This document shows positions 49,335 through 57,777 of a stretch of 59,466 nt of DNA, piece after piece (positions within the stretch are counted from its first letter, which is position 1; the number at the start of each line of letters is the position of its first letter). The notes below the pieces were generated by a model that did no database searches, was not told where the DNA came from, and saw only the letters and a list, made by a program, of their open reading frames with translations. The position numbers were made by a program, and so were the translations under genes. This DNA comes from Patescibacteria group bacterium (GTDB lineage: Bacteria; Patescibacteriota; Minisyncoccia; Moranbacterales; GWC2-37-73), in the NCBI GenBank assembly GCA_022709545.1, contig JAKLIP010000004.1:1-59466 (forward strand). The letters are read 5' to 3'.

Positions 49335-50078
49335 CTAGGTGGTATGCGACAATAGTGCATACCGAGTATACGTGAGCGCGGCTTCGACGCGATTTCTAAT
49401 GCCGGTCTTCTCGAAAATGTTCCGGACATGCGTCTTGACAGTCTTAGCGCTTAGAAAAAGCTTTTCGGCAATTTCCTCATTGGTCATGCTTTCACTGACC
49501 AGTGACAGAATCTCCATCTCACGAGAAGTAAGCCCTTTCAGTTTTTCCCTGCTTATATGAGCTAGAGCTTTAAGAGAATTTTTTGATTCTTTTGATTCTT
49601 CTGATTCTTCGCTGATTTTATCAAAAACTCGATTGGTTAGTTCAGTGTCTAGCCAGCGCTGCCCCTCGGAAACTACGCGAACACATTTGATAAGTTGCTC
49701 GTCGCCCTGTTCTGGCTTAAAAAATCCGTGAGCGCCTCCCTTCATCATAACCAACACATTTTCCTCATTGTATCTTTTGCCGACAATGATGGTTCTCATG
49801 TTAGGTAGCTTTCTCCGGTATCCCAGAATTCTCTCCAGGTCTAGAGAGGCCACTTCCCGCAAAATTATCTGATCCAGAATGAGAATTTCTGGCTGCTGCT
49901 TAATCATCTGTTCCAGAAAAGCAATTGCCGGCTGAACTTCAGTTTGGAGATCTTTGATATTCATAGCACAAAGAACATTTATGTCCTTTTCATTCTGCAA
50001 AATCTCCACAATATGCTGAAAATATTCTTCGTCACGAATGACGATTGCCAGCTTAATCACCTTCTTCTCCTTTTCCAT
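49335..50078 (-). CDS. NarL/LuxR-type response regulator
   Basis: The 247 residues comprise an N-terminal receiver domain (acidic RDEE, phospho-Asp in EILILDQII, GAHGFFKPEQ near the Lys site), a Ser/Glu linker (SEESEESKESKNS), and a LuxR HTH (LTSREMEILSLVSESMTNEEIAEKLFLSAKTVKTHVRNIF). No kinase adjoins it. A strong SD (AAGGAGGTG) fixes the start. Because its own promoter and that of the secreted protein share a palindrome, it may control both. The receiver lacks a classic LDxxMP after the Asp, so phosphorylation is uncertain. Confidence 0.9.
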   Translation of the reverse strand: MEKEKKVIKLAIVIRDEEYFQHIVEILQNEKDINVLCAMNIKDLQTEVQPAIAFLEQMIKQQPEILILDQIILREVASLDLERILGYRRKLPNMRTIIVGKRYNEENVLVMMKGGAHGFFKPEQGDEQLIKCVRVVSEGQRWLDTELTNRVFDKISEESEESKESKNSLKALAHISREKLKGLTSREMEILSLVSESMTNEEIAEKLFLSAKTVKTHVRNIFEKTGIRNRVEAALTYTRYALLSHTT

Positions 50079-50121
50079 ATTTCACCTCCTTGGGTGTTGT
50101 TTTTTAAGTTTTTAAGTTTAC

Positions 50122-50175
50122 AAAATTACCTCAATAGTAACTTACCAGTATATGCCAAGAATAGCAACCCGTCAA
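50122..50175 (-). promoter_or_regulatory. Promoter and operator-like site of the response regulator
   Basis: TTGACG (50175-50170), 17 bases, TATACT (50152-50147) on the minus strand, then an imperfect AAGTTACT/GGTAATTT repeat (50122-50144) like the one at 49159. The -35 overlaps the TCAA flank of the 126-bp element. Confidence 0.6.
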
Positions 50176-50301
50176 CCCCGCACTAACTTTTTGCTGCGCC
50201 AAAGGCGCAAGGCAATAAAATATTCTACTCACTGTTCTAAAATAATAAACATATATTTTGCCAGAATAATAAATTCAAAAAAGCAAAAAGTTAGTGCGGG
50301 G
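50176..50301. mobile_element. 126-bp MITE-like element, copy 1
   Basis: The 19-bp perfect terminal inverted repeats CCCCGCACTAACTTTTTGC/GCAAAAAGTTAGTGCGGGG flank an AT-rich centre without coding capacity. TCAA is present directly outside both ends. It is about 94 percent identical to copy 2 (I count eight differences). Confidence 0.85.
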
Positions 50302-50362
50302 TCAACCCTTTCTCAGTTTTAAAAGTTAATACGCATTAAGTTGGCGCGGAAGTATAAAAACA

Positions 50363-50403
50363 AAATAGCAGCCTTCGTTTTTTTAGACGAAAAGCTGCTA
50401 TTT
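50363..50403 (-). terminator. Terminator after the MFS gene
   Basis: AAATAGCAGC and GCTGCTATTT pair with a further TTTCG/CGAA inner stem, followed by TTGTTTTT on the minus strand. Confidence 0.75.
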
Positions 50404-50407
50404 ATTT

Positions 50408-51589
50408 TCACAGTGCTTTATGCTTGCGCATGAAAAGCAAAGCAATCGCTCCGGACAATAGGAATATCAATCCGGAAACTGCCAGCGCGGCTTGCAATGA
50501 AATCGCATCATTGATCCAGCCGACAAAAGGTCCGATTACGGAAAACGCCAGTCTCCCGATCAGATTTTTCACTGACAAAATTGACGCTCTGACATCTGAA
50601 GACACAAGTCCGTTTATATAGTCTGAAATTACCGGGTTATTTATGCCTACCGTCACATAGAAAAGAAGCATAAAAATATTCAGCCAAATAAACAGAGACG
50701 TGCTCAAAATAAAATATCCAACCACCGGAAAAACAATCAGCAGCAGCAAAGATTTTTTTCGGCCCAGATATTTTTCAATCCTATGCGCGTGCCAGGAAAA
50801 GAAAGCTGCTGAAAACTGCAACACTGCCCACAAAACACCGAAAAGCGTGAGTGGCACATTCGTAGCAACCCAATAGACTTGGATGAACCATACCATCGTG
50901 AGAGTTGAAGCGCTCACGATGGCTGAATAGAAGATCAACCATTTGAGTTCTTTGTGATCGTTCAGTGAAAACTTTAGAAGTTTCCACATCTGAACAAAAA
51001 CACTTTCCTTATTTTCCGTTTTATGTATTTTCGGTTCAGTGAGCGTGAGTGCCAGCGGCACCATAAGAAATGCCAGTCCGGCGTCCCAATAGAGAGGAAA
51101 TCTCAGGCTTACAAGCGCTAGGAATCCACCAATGAAACTGGTTATTCCTTCCGAAACTTTGCCAATGCTATCATTTTTACCTTGAAATTTTTTGTATTCG
51201 CTTTCCGCATCCCTTTCCATCAATGTATCATAAAGCATCGCATTGTCAGCTCCGGAAACGAAACTGAGCCCGACTCCCAAGACAGCTTCAGCGCACAAAA
51301 ATCCCCAGAACGAGTACGACATTGAATATATAACATATCCAACAGTCGCCATAATTCCCCCGATCAAGATTGATGCTTTTCTACCAACACAATCCGCGAA
51401 GCGTCCGGTCGGAAGCTCCAAAGAAATAGCAACGATTGAAAAAAATGATTGCAGCAATAAAATTTCTTTCATCGACAAGCCGTTTTCCTTGAAAAACAAA
51501 ACGATTATCGGAATAGCAAACATTCCGCTTCTGACTGCTTTGATTAAATAGAGCTTCCAAACATTTGAACTTAAATTTAGATTTTTCAT
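50408..51589 (-). CDS. MFS transporter
   Basis: About 393 residues and twelve helices. The loop between helices 2 and 3 has GRFADCVGRKASILIGG, the MFS motif A (GxLaDrxGrkxxl). Members export drugs or take up small solutes; the substrate cannot be told. The start is the ATG preceded by AAAAGGAGAAG. An open stretch of 26 codons upstream reaches into an inverted-repeat element and is not coding. Higher GC and a good SD suggest a transferred gene. Confidence 0.88.
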   Translation of the reverse strand: MKNLNLSSNVWKLYLIKAVRSGMFAIPIIVLFFKENGLSMKEILLLQSFFSIVAISLELPTGRFADCVGRKASILIGGIMATVGYVIYSMSYSFWGFLCAEAVLGVGLSFVSGADNAMLYDTLMERDAESEYKKFQGKNDSIGKVSEGITSFIGGFLALVSLRFPLYWDAGLAFLMVPLALTLTEPKIHKTENKESVFVQMWKLLKFSLNDHKELKWLIFYSAIVSASTLTMVWFIQVYWVATNVPLTLFGVLWAVLQFSAAFFSWHAHRIEKYLGRKKSLLLLIVFPVVGYFILSTSLFIWLNIFMLLFYVTVGINNPVISDYINGLVSSDVRASILSVKNLIGRLAFSVIGPFVGWINDAISLQAALAVSGLIFLLSGAIALLFMRKHKAL

Positions 51590-51644
51590 AATTCTTCTCC
51601 TTTTAAATTGGTTTATGCAAATTGTTAAAGAACAATTTTGCTTC

Positions 51645-51765
51645 ATCCCGCACCAATATTGTTGCATGAAGCAAATTTAGCTGTCTTATTTCGATCACAT
51701 GTTGTTGTAAAAATATGTAATCTATATCTATTTTTTAAAATACCTTCAACAACATTGGTGCGGGA
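51645..51765. mobile_element. MITE-like inverted-repeat element with CCCGCACCAAT ends
   Basis: ATCCCGCACCAATATTGTTG (51645-51664) and CAACAACATTGGTGCGGGAT (51746-51765) are inverted repeats with one mismatch around an AT-rich centre. The ends share CCCGCAC with the 126-bp elements. Confidence 0.65.
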
Positions 51766-51771
51766 TAAACA

Positions 51772-51798
51772 AAAACCCGGCTTTTGTTTAGCCGGGTT
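51772..51798 (-). terminator. Terminator in the MFS/GNAT gap
   Basis: AAACCCGGCT (51772-51781) pairs with AGCCGGGTTT (51789-51798); on the minus strand TTTTTGTTT follows. It would stop transcripts coming through the GNAT gene. Confidence 0.75.
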
Positions 51799-52013
51799 TA
51801 TCCGAAGAAGAATTTTATATATAATCTAAAAAGTTTTTATACGAAATCGCTTCAGGTAATCGCAGCTAAACGAAATATTTTTTACTTCTGGAGACGCAAA
51901 AATACAATCGTGTTTCAAAACGGTCATATTCGCTCTATTTAGCTGTTGATTATACTGTTGCATATATTTTTTACTTACACCTACTTTCTAACATTAATTG
52001 ATATTCTTGTCAA

Positions 52014-52139
52014 CCCCGCACTAACTTTTTGCCACACCAAAAGCGCAAGGCAATAAAATATTCTGCTCACTGTTCTAAAATAATAAAAATATATTTTGCC
52101 AGAACAATAAATTTAAAAAAGCAAAAAGTTAGTGCGGGG
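52014..52139. mobile_element. 126-bp MITE-like element, copy 2
   Basis: Same length and 19-bp inverted repeats as copy 1, again with TCAA outside each end (52010-52013 and 52140-52143). It lies just past the GNAT stop. Confidence 0.85.
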
Positions 52140-52145
52140 TCAAAT

Positions 52146-52673
52146 CTAAACATTTTTTATAACAAATTCCATTTCTGGAATAATTACGCCGCTTATCGGC
52201 ATCTTGTGTTTTTCATTTGTGAAACGTTTTCCGGTATCAATAAATCCTAATCTCTGATAAAAATTGATGGCTTGTGTGTTATAGGTCGCAACGTGCACAA
52301 TAATACTTTTTTCATTTCCAAAAAATTCTTTAACTTTTTCCCAAAGCATCATCCCGACACCTTTTCCTTGATAACTTGGCAGAACATATATGGCAGACAA
52401 TTCATTTTCTGTTTCTCTTTTTTCTGCTTTGCACACACCAACAATAGCATCTCCATCTTTGGCAATTAAAAAAATTTCATTTTCCGGCATATTCAAAATA
52501 TCTTTGGTTCTTTTCTGAATTTTTTCTTGCGATAATCTGTCCTTAAATTTTTCCTCAATGTCCTCTACTGTGATACCAACCTCCTTGTTTGGATATGTAA
52601 CAAGCCAAGTTTCATAAAAAACTTGCTGGATATCGCGCACATTTTCTTTTGTTGGTTTTTGAATTATAATCAT
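52146..52673 (-). CDS. GNAT-family N-acetyltransferase
   Basis: The 175-residue protein has the acetyl-CoA loop SAIYVLPSYQGKGVGMMLW (motif A, QGKGVG) and TYNTQAINFYQRLGFIDTGKR (motif B). The N-terminal part (IQQVFYETWLVTYPN) resembles PaiA-type or phosphinothricin-type acetyltransferases. The substrate is unknown. It is divergent from ispD with two bases between the outermost possible starts; the actual ispD start is further in. No SD is seen. Confidence 0.85.
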   Translation of the reverse strand: MIIIQKPTKENVRDIQQVFYETWLVTYPNKEVGITVEDIEEKFKDRLSQEKIQKRTKDILNMPENEIFLIAKDGDAIVGVCKAEKRETENELSAIYVLPSYQGKGVGMMLWEKVKEFFGNEKSIIVHVATYNTQAINFYQRLGFIDTGKRFTNEKHKMPISGVIIPEMEFVIKNV

Positions 52674-52735
52674 GTTTGAATTATGCCTTAAAATTTATTT
52701 TCACACAAGAAAAATGCCTGTTTTTAAATTTTGTG

Positions 52736-52765
52736 TTGCAAAATTCAAGATTGTGCTACTATAAA
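52736..52765 (+). promoter_or_regulatory. Promoter candidate of the isp operon
   Basis: TTGCAA (52736-52741) and TATAAA (52760-52765), 18 bases apart, give a leader of about 20 bases without SD. Confidence 0.5.
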
Positions 52766-52792
52766 TACAGCGTTAAAAGCATTCGAAACCAT

Positions 52793-53494
52793 ATGAATGT
52801 TGGCATAATTTTAGCCTCAGGCATCGGAAAAAGAATGGGGCTCGGGAAAAATAAGGTTTTTCTAAGACTCAAAAACAAGCCTTTGGTTTATTATGCGCTC
52901 GAGTCTTTTGAAAAATGCAAAGATATCGACAAAATCTTGATCGTCACGCGCAAAGAAGAAATTGGAATCGCCTGCCAACTTGCCAAAAAATACAAACTTC
53001 GCAAAATAATGGCCGCGATTGAAGGCGGGACAGAAAGACAATTTTCCGCGTTTAATGCCGTGCTCTTTTTGAAAAATATTTTGCAAGATAAAAGCGGATC
53101 AATCATCGCGTTTCATAATGGAGCCAATCCGTTTGTGACGCCGGAAGAAATTTCCGAAACATTTTTGAACGCCAAGAAATATGGCGCCTCAGCCATTGCA
53201 TATCCGACCAAAGACACCATCAAAGAAGCAGACAAAAACGGAATAGTGCAGAAAACGCTGGACCGATCAAAACTTTGGAACATGCAAACTCCGCAAACCA
53301 TCCAATTCCCTCTCGCGCTGAAAGCCTTCACAAAAGCATCCAAAGAAAATTTTTTGGGAACCGATGATGTTTCTTTGGTCGAACGATTGGGGAAAAAAGT
53401 AAAATTAATCCAAGGTTCGCAGTATAATTTTAAAATAACAACACCTATAGATTTAGAACTGGCAAAAATAATAATTAAAAGTTTCAAAATATGA
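52793..53494 (+). CDS. ispD: 2-C-methyl-D-erythritol 4-phosphate cytidylyltransferase
   Basis: About 233 residues: the nucleotide-binding start MNVGIILASGIGKRMG, the substrate region AIEGGTERQFSAFNA, the HNGANPFV segment (counterpart of HDAARP) and NMQTPQTIQFPLA. It makes CDP-ME from MEP and CTP, third step of the MEP isoprenoid route. The 39 open codons upstream of this ATG are not conserved and overlap the promoter. The stop overlaps the ispF start (ATGA). Confidence 0.9.
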   Translation: MNVGIILASGIGKRMGLGKNKVFLRLKNKPLVYYALESFEKCKDIDKILIVTRKEEIGIACQLAKKYKLRKIMAAIEGGTERQFSAFNAVLFLKNILQDKSGSIIAFHNGANPFVTPEEISETFLNAKKYGASAIAYPTKDTIKEADKNGIVQKTLDRSKLWNMQTPQTIQFPLALKAFTKASKENFLGTDDVSLVERLGKKVKLIQGSQYNFKITTPIDLELAKIIIKSFKI

Positions 53495-53979
53495 ACGATT
53501 TCAGAGTTGGCATAGGACAAGATTCCCACAAATTTTCCAGCGATCCTAACAAAAAATTATTTTTAGGCGGAATTGAGATTGCGGAAGCTCAGGGACTGGA
53601 AGCCAATTCAGATGGTGATGTCGTTATTCATGCTCTTTGTAATGCTTTGGAACAAGCGCTTGGCAATGATTCTTTTTCAACCTACGCCGACCCGATGTGC
53701 CAAAAAGGCATAACCGATAGCAAGGAATATTTGCGTGTAGCTCTTGAACATGTCCGAGATAAAAAATATAAAATTAATAATATCGGAATATCCGTTGAAG
53801 CCAAAAAACCGAAAATATTGCCTGTTTCTGACAAGATTAGAAAATTTTTGTCGGAAATTATGAAAATAGAAGAAGATGCCATCGGCATTAATGCCACTTC
53901 CGGCGAAGAATTGACGGCTTTTGGCAAAGGCGAAGGGGTTCAGGCTTTTGCAATCGTCAGTTTATCCCGCACTTTATAA
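53491..53979 (+). CDS. ispF: 2-C-methyl-D-erythritol 2,4-cyclodiphosphate synthase
   Basis: The 162-residue protein has the DxH metal motif in RVGIGQDSHKF, EANSDGDVVIHALCNAL and the C-terminal INATSGEELTAFGKGEGVQAFA. It cyclises CDP-ME 2-phosphate, fifth step of the MEP pathway, as a trimer. It overlaps ispD by four bases. The last four codons (SRTL) fall in the left arm of an inverted-repeat element, so the C-terminus may have been rewritten by its insertion. Confidence 0.92.
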   Translation: MNDFRVGIGQDSHKFSSDPNKKLFLGGIEIAEAQGLEANSDGDVVIHALCNALEQALGNDSFSTYADPMCQKGITDSKEYLRVALEHVRDKKYKINNIGISVEAKKPKILPVSDKIRKFLSEIMKIEEDAIGINATSGEELTAFGKGEGVQAFAIVSLSRTL

Positions 53980-54061
53980 AAAATATATAATTTTTAAAAC
54001 ATTACCAATATAAATAAATTTCTGCAGAGAAGATAATTATTTTTTGCATAAAAGTGCGGGA
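53965..54061. repeat. Inverted-repeat element between ispF and ispE
   Basis: TCCCGCACTTT (53965-53975) is mirrored by AAAGTGCGGGA (54051-54061), with weaker pairing further in. About 97 bp, AT-rich, no coding capacity. Confidence 0.6.
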
Positions 54062-54070
54062 CTTAATTAA

Positions 54071-54934
54071 ATGAAAACTCTCAAATTAAAAGCTCCAGCC
54101 AAAATAAATTTGACACTGGAAGTTTTGCGAAAACTTCCCAGCGGTTTTCATGAAATCAGAACAGTCATGACGCAACTATCTGATCTGTACGATGAAATAT
54201 CAATAAATTTTATTGCCGAAAAAAACACTATCACGCTCAAAAGCAATGCAAAAAATATGCCTCTCGACGAAACAAACATTTGTTTCAAAGTGGCCAAAGC
54301 TTTTTTTGGGAAAACAAAAAAATCCGGCGGGATTGAAATTTACCTCAAAAAAAATATCCCCATCGGTGCCGGCCTTGGCGGCGGCAGTTCTGATGGGGCC
54401 GCTGTGCTGAAAATTTTGAGCAAACATTTTCATCATCCCCTTTCGCAAAAACAATTGATTGAAATGGCTGCCAAAATCGGCAAAGATATTCCGTTCTTTT
54501 TTGCCGAAAAAAATTCAGCGCTGATTGAGGGCGCTGGCGAAAAAATTAAAAAAACGTTTGCCATGCCAAAGCTGAATATTCTGCTCATAAATCCCAATAT
54601 CAACATTTCAACCAAATGGGCCTATGAAAATCTTTCTCCATTACTTGGAAAGATAAAAAGGGAAGAAAAATTGGCGCAAAAAATAATGTCAGCCGCAAAA
54701 ATGAAAAATGCAGCCATTATTTCCAAATATCTCTACAATGATTTTGAAATTTTGGTTGAAAAAGAATATCCATTGATCAAAAAACTCAAAAATGAATTTT
54801 TGAAAAATGGCGCCAGCGGAGCACTCATGAGCGGTTCCGGCTCAACTGTTTTTGGAATATTCAAATCAAAAAAGATTCTTTTGACAGCCAAAAAGAATCT
54901 TCTGAAAAAATATCCGCAGTTATTGATCAAGTAA
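54071..54934 (+). CDS. ispE: 4-diphosphocytidyl-2-C-methyl-D-erythritol kinase
   Basis: The 287-residue GHMP kinase has APAKINLTLEVL (motif 1), IPIGAGLGGGSSDGAAVL (ATP loop) and GASGALMSGSGSTVFGIF (motif 3). It phosphorylates CDP-ME, fourth step of the MEP pathway. It is downstream of ispF, separated by an inverted-repeat element, and converges on ispG. The length is normal; no SD. Confidence 0.92.
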   Translation: MKTLKLKAPAKINLTLEVLRKLPSGFHEIRTVMTQLSDLYDEISINFIAEKNTITLKSNAKNMPLDETNICFKVAKAFFGKTKKSGGIEIYLKKNIPIGAGLGGGSSDGAAVLKILSKHFHHPLSQKQLIEMAAKIGKDIPFFFAEKNSALIEGAGEKIKKTFAMPKLNILLINPNINISTKWAYENLSPLLGKIKREEKLAQKIMSAAKMKNAAIISKYLYNDFEILVEKEYPLIKKLKNEFLKNGASGALMSGSGSTVFGIFKSKKILLTAKKNLLKKYPQLLIK

Positions 54935-54948
54935 AATTATTATTTTGA

Positions 54949-55998
54949 TTAGCAAATCTTTTTTAGTTCTTTCTGAAATTCGGAAAAAAGTTTGTCCTCA
55001 CTGACACTTCTGATCACTTTACCCTTCACAAAAATTGCGCCAGCTTTTTTGCCTCCCGCAATGCCGATGTCAGCTTCGCGCGCTTCTCCCGGACCATTCA
55101 CCACACAACCCATGACCGCAATTTTCAACGGTTTTTTTATGCCTACTAAAACTTTTTCAACTTTTTGAGCCAGTCCGATAAGATCAATTTCAGTGCGGCC
55201 GCAAGTCGGACAGGAAATAAGTTCCGGTCCATGCTTCCTGACTTCAGTCGCGTTCAGAATCGCAAATCCGGCCTTAACTTCTTCACAAAGATCAGCAGTG
55301 AGCGAAACACGAATGGTTGCCCCAATTCCTTCAAGCAAAAGTACTCCGATGCCAATCGCGTTTTTCATAGTACCCATATACGCCGTTCCAGCATGCGTGA
55401 TTCCAAGATGCAATGGATAGTTAACTTTCTTGGCAAGTAAGCGATAACCCTCCACCATTTGCGGCACATCGCTGAATTTGATAGAAATTAAAATATCATA
55501 AAATTTCAAATCTTCCAAAATCCTGACATGGCGAAGCGCCGATTCTACGGCTGCTCTCGGTGTCGGTCCGTATTTGGCCTGTAAATCTTTTTCAATTGAA
55601 CCAACGTTGACTCCGATGCGAATCGGAATTTTTTTGGCGCGGCAAGCTTTGACAACGGCCTGGACTTTTTCCTTGGAACCAATATTGCCCGGATTAATCC
55701 TGATTTTGTCTATCCCCTGCGCCACGCATTCCAACGCTAATTTATAATCAAAATGAATGTCCGCCACCAATGGAATGTGGATTTTCTTTTTTATTTTCCC
55801 AATGGCTTTAGCGGCAACCATATCCGGCACAGCCACACGGATTATTTCACAGCCCGCTTTTTCCAATTCCAAAATCTGTTTGACTGTCGCTTTGGCGTCG
55901 CGTGTGTCTGTTGTGCACATTGACTGAACTCGGACCGGATTATCCCCGCCTAAAAGATACGGCCCAACTTTAACCACTTTGGATTTATATTTTTGCAT
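54949..55998 (-). CDS. ispG: 4-hydroxy-3-methylbut-2-en-1-yl diphosphate synthase
   Basis: The 349-residue protein has the TIM-barrel start (GGDNPVRVQSMCTTDTRD), IRINPGNIG and the [4Fe-4S] Cys set: SCPTCGRTEIDL and MGCVVNGPGEAREADIG. It reduces MEcPP to HMBPP, the sixth MEP step. It is the short bacterial form without the insertion domain of plants. With ispD, F and E adjacent, four MEP steps are encoded within 3.3 kb. Confidence 0.93.
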   Translation of the reverse strand: MQKYKSKVVKVGPYLLGGDNPVRVQSMCTTDTRDAKATVKQILELEKAGCEIIRVAVPDMVAAKAIGKIKKKIHIPLVADIHFDYKLALECVAQGIDKIRINPGNIGSKEKVQAVVKACRAKKIPIRIGVNVGSIEKDLQAKYGPTPRAAVESALRHVRILEDLKFYDILISIKFSDVPQMVEGYRLLAKKVNYPLHLGITHAGTAYMGTMKNAIGIGVLLLEGIGATIRVSLTADLCEEVKAGFAILNATEVRKHGPELISCPTCGRTEIDLIGLAQKVEKVLVGIKKPLKIAVMGCVVNGPGEAREADIGIAGGKKAGAIFVKGKVIRSVSEDKLFSEFQKELKKIC

Positions 55999-56108
55999 TT
56001 CGTTATTTTAAAAACTTAAAATTTTCACATTTAATACGTTGGAAAAAATTTTCCGCGCCGAGTAGTGAAGTAAAAAAATAAACATATAAATCCTAAACAA
56101 ACTGGAGA

Positions 56109-57491
56109 TTAATTTGAAAATTTTTCCTTGAAAAATTCCGAAAGCTTGGCAATTTCGATTCGTTCCTGCTTCATTGTGTCGCGGTCGCGGACGGTCACAT
56201 CGCCTTTCTCCAAACTGTCAAAATCAACTGTGATGCAATAGGGTGTGCCGATTTCGTCCTGTCTGCGATAGCGCTTCCCCACGTTGCCATTATCATCAAA
56301 TTCGCACATAAAATCAGTTTTCAACGTGTCATAAATTTCCCGAGCTTTCGCCACCAATTCCGGCTTGTTTTTCATAAGCGGAAAAACGGCAACCTTGATC
56401 GGCGCTAATTTTTTATTGATTTTCAGAACAGTCCTTATGTCTTCACCAGCCTTTTCTTCAACATAGCTATCACAAAGCACGGCTAAAAATGTTCTAGTAA
56501 CACCTACTGACGATTCTATAATATGCGGCATATATTTTTTGTTGCTTGCAGAATCAATGTAGGACAAGTCTTTGCCAGAAAATTTAGAATGTTGAGTCAA
56601 ATCATAATCGCCCCGCGCATGCACGCCTTCGAGTTCTGAAAAACCAAAAGGATAATTATATTCAATGTCATAAGCTTCTTTAGCATAGAAGACCAGATTT
56701 TCATGTTTGTGCCACTTCAAATTTTTTTCCTTTATTCCTAGGTTTATGTAAAAATTCCAGCGATACTTCCGCAGTTTTTCATATTCTGTCATTTCGTCTT
56801 CAGGATTTGTGAAATATTGCATTTCCATTTGCTCAAATTCGCGCGTTCGGAAAATAAATTGTCTGGCTGTGATTTCATTCCTGAAGGCTTTTCCGATTTG
56901 AGCAATTCCGAAAGGAATCTTGACCCGCGTGGAATCCAAAACATTTTTATAATTTACATAAATTCCTTGGCAGGTTTCTCCGCGAAGATATACCGGTTCC
57001 TTGCTCCAATCATCCGTAAAATTTCCCAGATTTGATTTGACCAAAAGATTGAATTTTTTAATTTCGGAAAATTCACTTTTTCCACAACTAGGACATTTTA
57101 TCTTTTCTTTATTATCAGCAAAAATTTTATTGAGTTCTTCCAAACCCATTTTTTCATCCGCATTTATACCCAATCCTGAAAGCAAATGATCAATTCTGAC
57201 TCGGGAATGACATTTTTTGCATTCTGCTAACGGATCAGAAAACCCGCCAACATGTCCGGAAGCTTCCCAAATTTTTGGACTCATAAAAATAGCGCTATCG
57301 AGTCCGACAATGTCGTCTCGCATCTGCACCATAGCTTTCCACCATTCTTTCTTGATATTATTAGCGAGTTCTACTCCATACGGACCCAGGTCATAAATCG
57401 CCGCAAATCCGCCATAAATTTCCGAAGACGGAAAAACAAACCCTCTTCTTTTGCAAAGTGAAACGATTTTTTCCATTGTATTATCCGCCAT
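56109..57491 (-). CDS. glyS: Glycyl-tRNA synthetase (class II, single-chain type)
   Basis: About 460 residues: MEKIVSLCKRRGFVFPSSEIYGGFAAIYDLGPYGVEL, WEASGHVGGFSDPLAECKKC, FRNEITARQFIFRTREFEQMEMQYF (class II motif 2) and the motif 3 region SVGVTRTFLAVL, then an anticodon-binding domain. This is the eukaryote/Gram-positive alpha2 enzyme (GlyQS-independent). I chose the ATG of MADNTMEK; an upstream ATG at 57524 would add eleven unconserved residues, and MEKIVSL is also possible. Confidence 0.92.
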   Translation of the reverse strand: MADNTMEKIVSLCKRRGFVFPSSEIYGGFAAIYDLGPYGVELANNIKKEWWKAMVQMRDDIVGLDSAIFMSPKIWEASGHVGGFSDPLAECKKCHSRVRIDHLLSGLGINADEKMGLEELNKIFADNKEKIKCPSCGKSEFSEIKKFNLLVKSNLGNFTDDWSKEPVYLRGETCQGIYVNYKNVLDSTRVKIPFGIAQIGKAFRNEITARQFIFRTREFEQMEMQYFTNPEDEMTEYEKLRKYRWNFYINLGIKEKNLKWHKHENLVFYAKEAYDIEYNYPFGFSELEGVHARGDYDLTQHSKFSGKDLSYIDSASNKKYMPHIIESSVGVTRTFLAVLCDSYVEEKAGEDIRTVLKINKKLAPIKVAVFPLMKNKPELVAKAREIYDTLKTDFMCEFDDNGNVGKRYRRQDEIGTPYCITVDFDSLEKGDVTVRDRDTMKQERIEIAKLSEFFKEKFSN

Positions 57492-57529
57492 GTTTGTCTG
57501 CGAGGTACGAGCAGCTACAAACATGAGCG

Positions 57530-57641
57530 TCCCGCACCAATTCTATATTATAATTTACTTTAATTACTTTTTGAGCCTAAGGCGTTTCCGTGCACAAACC
57601 AAACCTTTACCAATAAACTTACTTTGGAATTGGTGCTGGGA
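57530..57641. repeat. Degenerate inverted-repeat element upstream of glyS
   Basis: TCCCGCACCAATTC (57530-57543) is mirrored by GAATTGGTGCTGGGA (57627-57641), with a one-base insertion. It shares the CCCGCACCAAT end with the element at 51645. Confidence 0.5.
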
Positions 57642-57711
57642 TCACCCTGCCTATAATTATTTTAATCTTTAATAAAGCCTTTTTATAATATATTTATACT
57701 ACTTTTAAGCT

Positions 57712-57736
57712 AAAAAAACAAGCCCCGCAAAGCGGG
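57712..57736 (-). terminator. Terminator after ftsX
   Basis: On the minus strand CCCGC-TTT-GCGGG is followed by GCTTGTTTTTTT. Confidence 0.55.
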
Positions 57737-57777
57737 ATATTATTTAAAATTAAAAATTGAAAATTTGAAATTCTTCC

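Noticed and set aside
51590-51667. N-terminal extension of the MFS transporter
   Set aside because: The extra codons come from the arm of an inverted-repeat element; the SD-supported ATG is at 51589.
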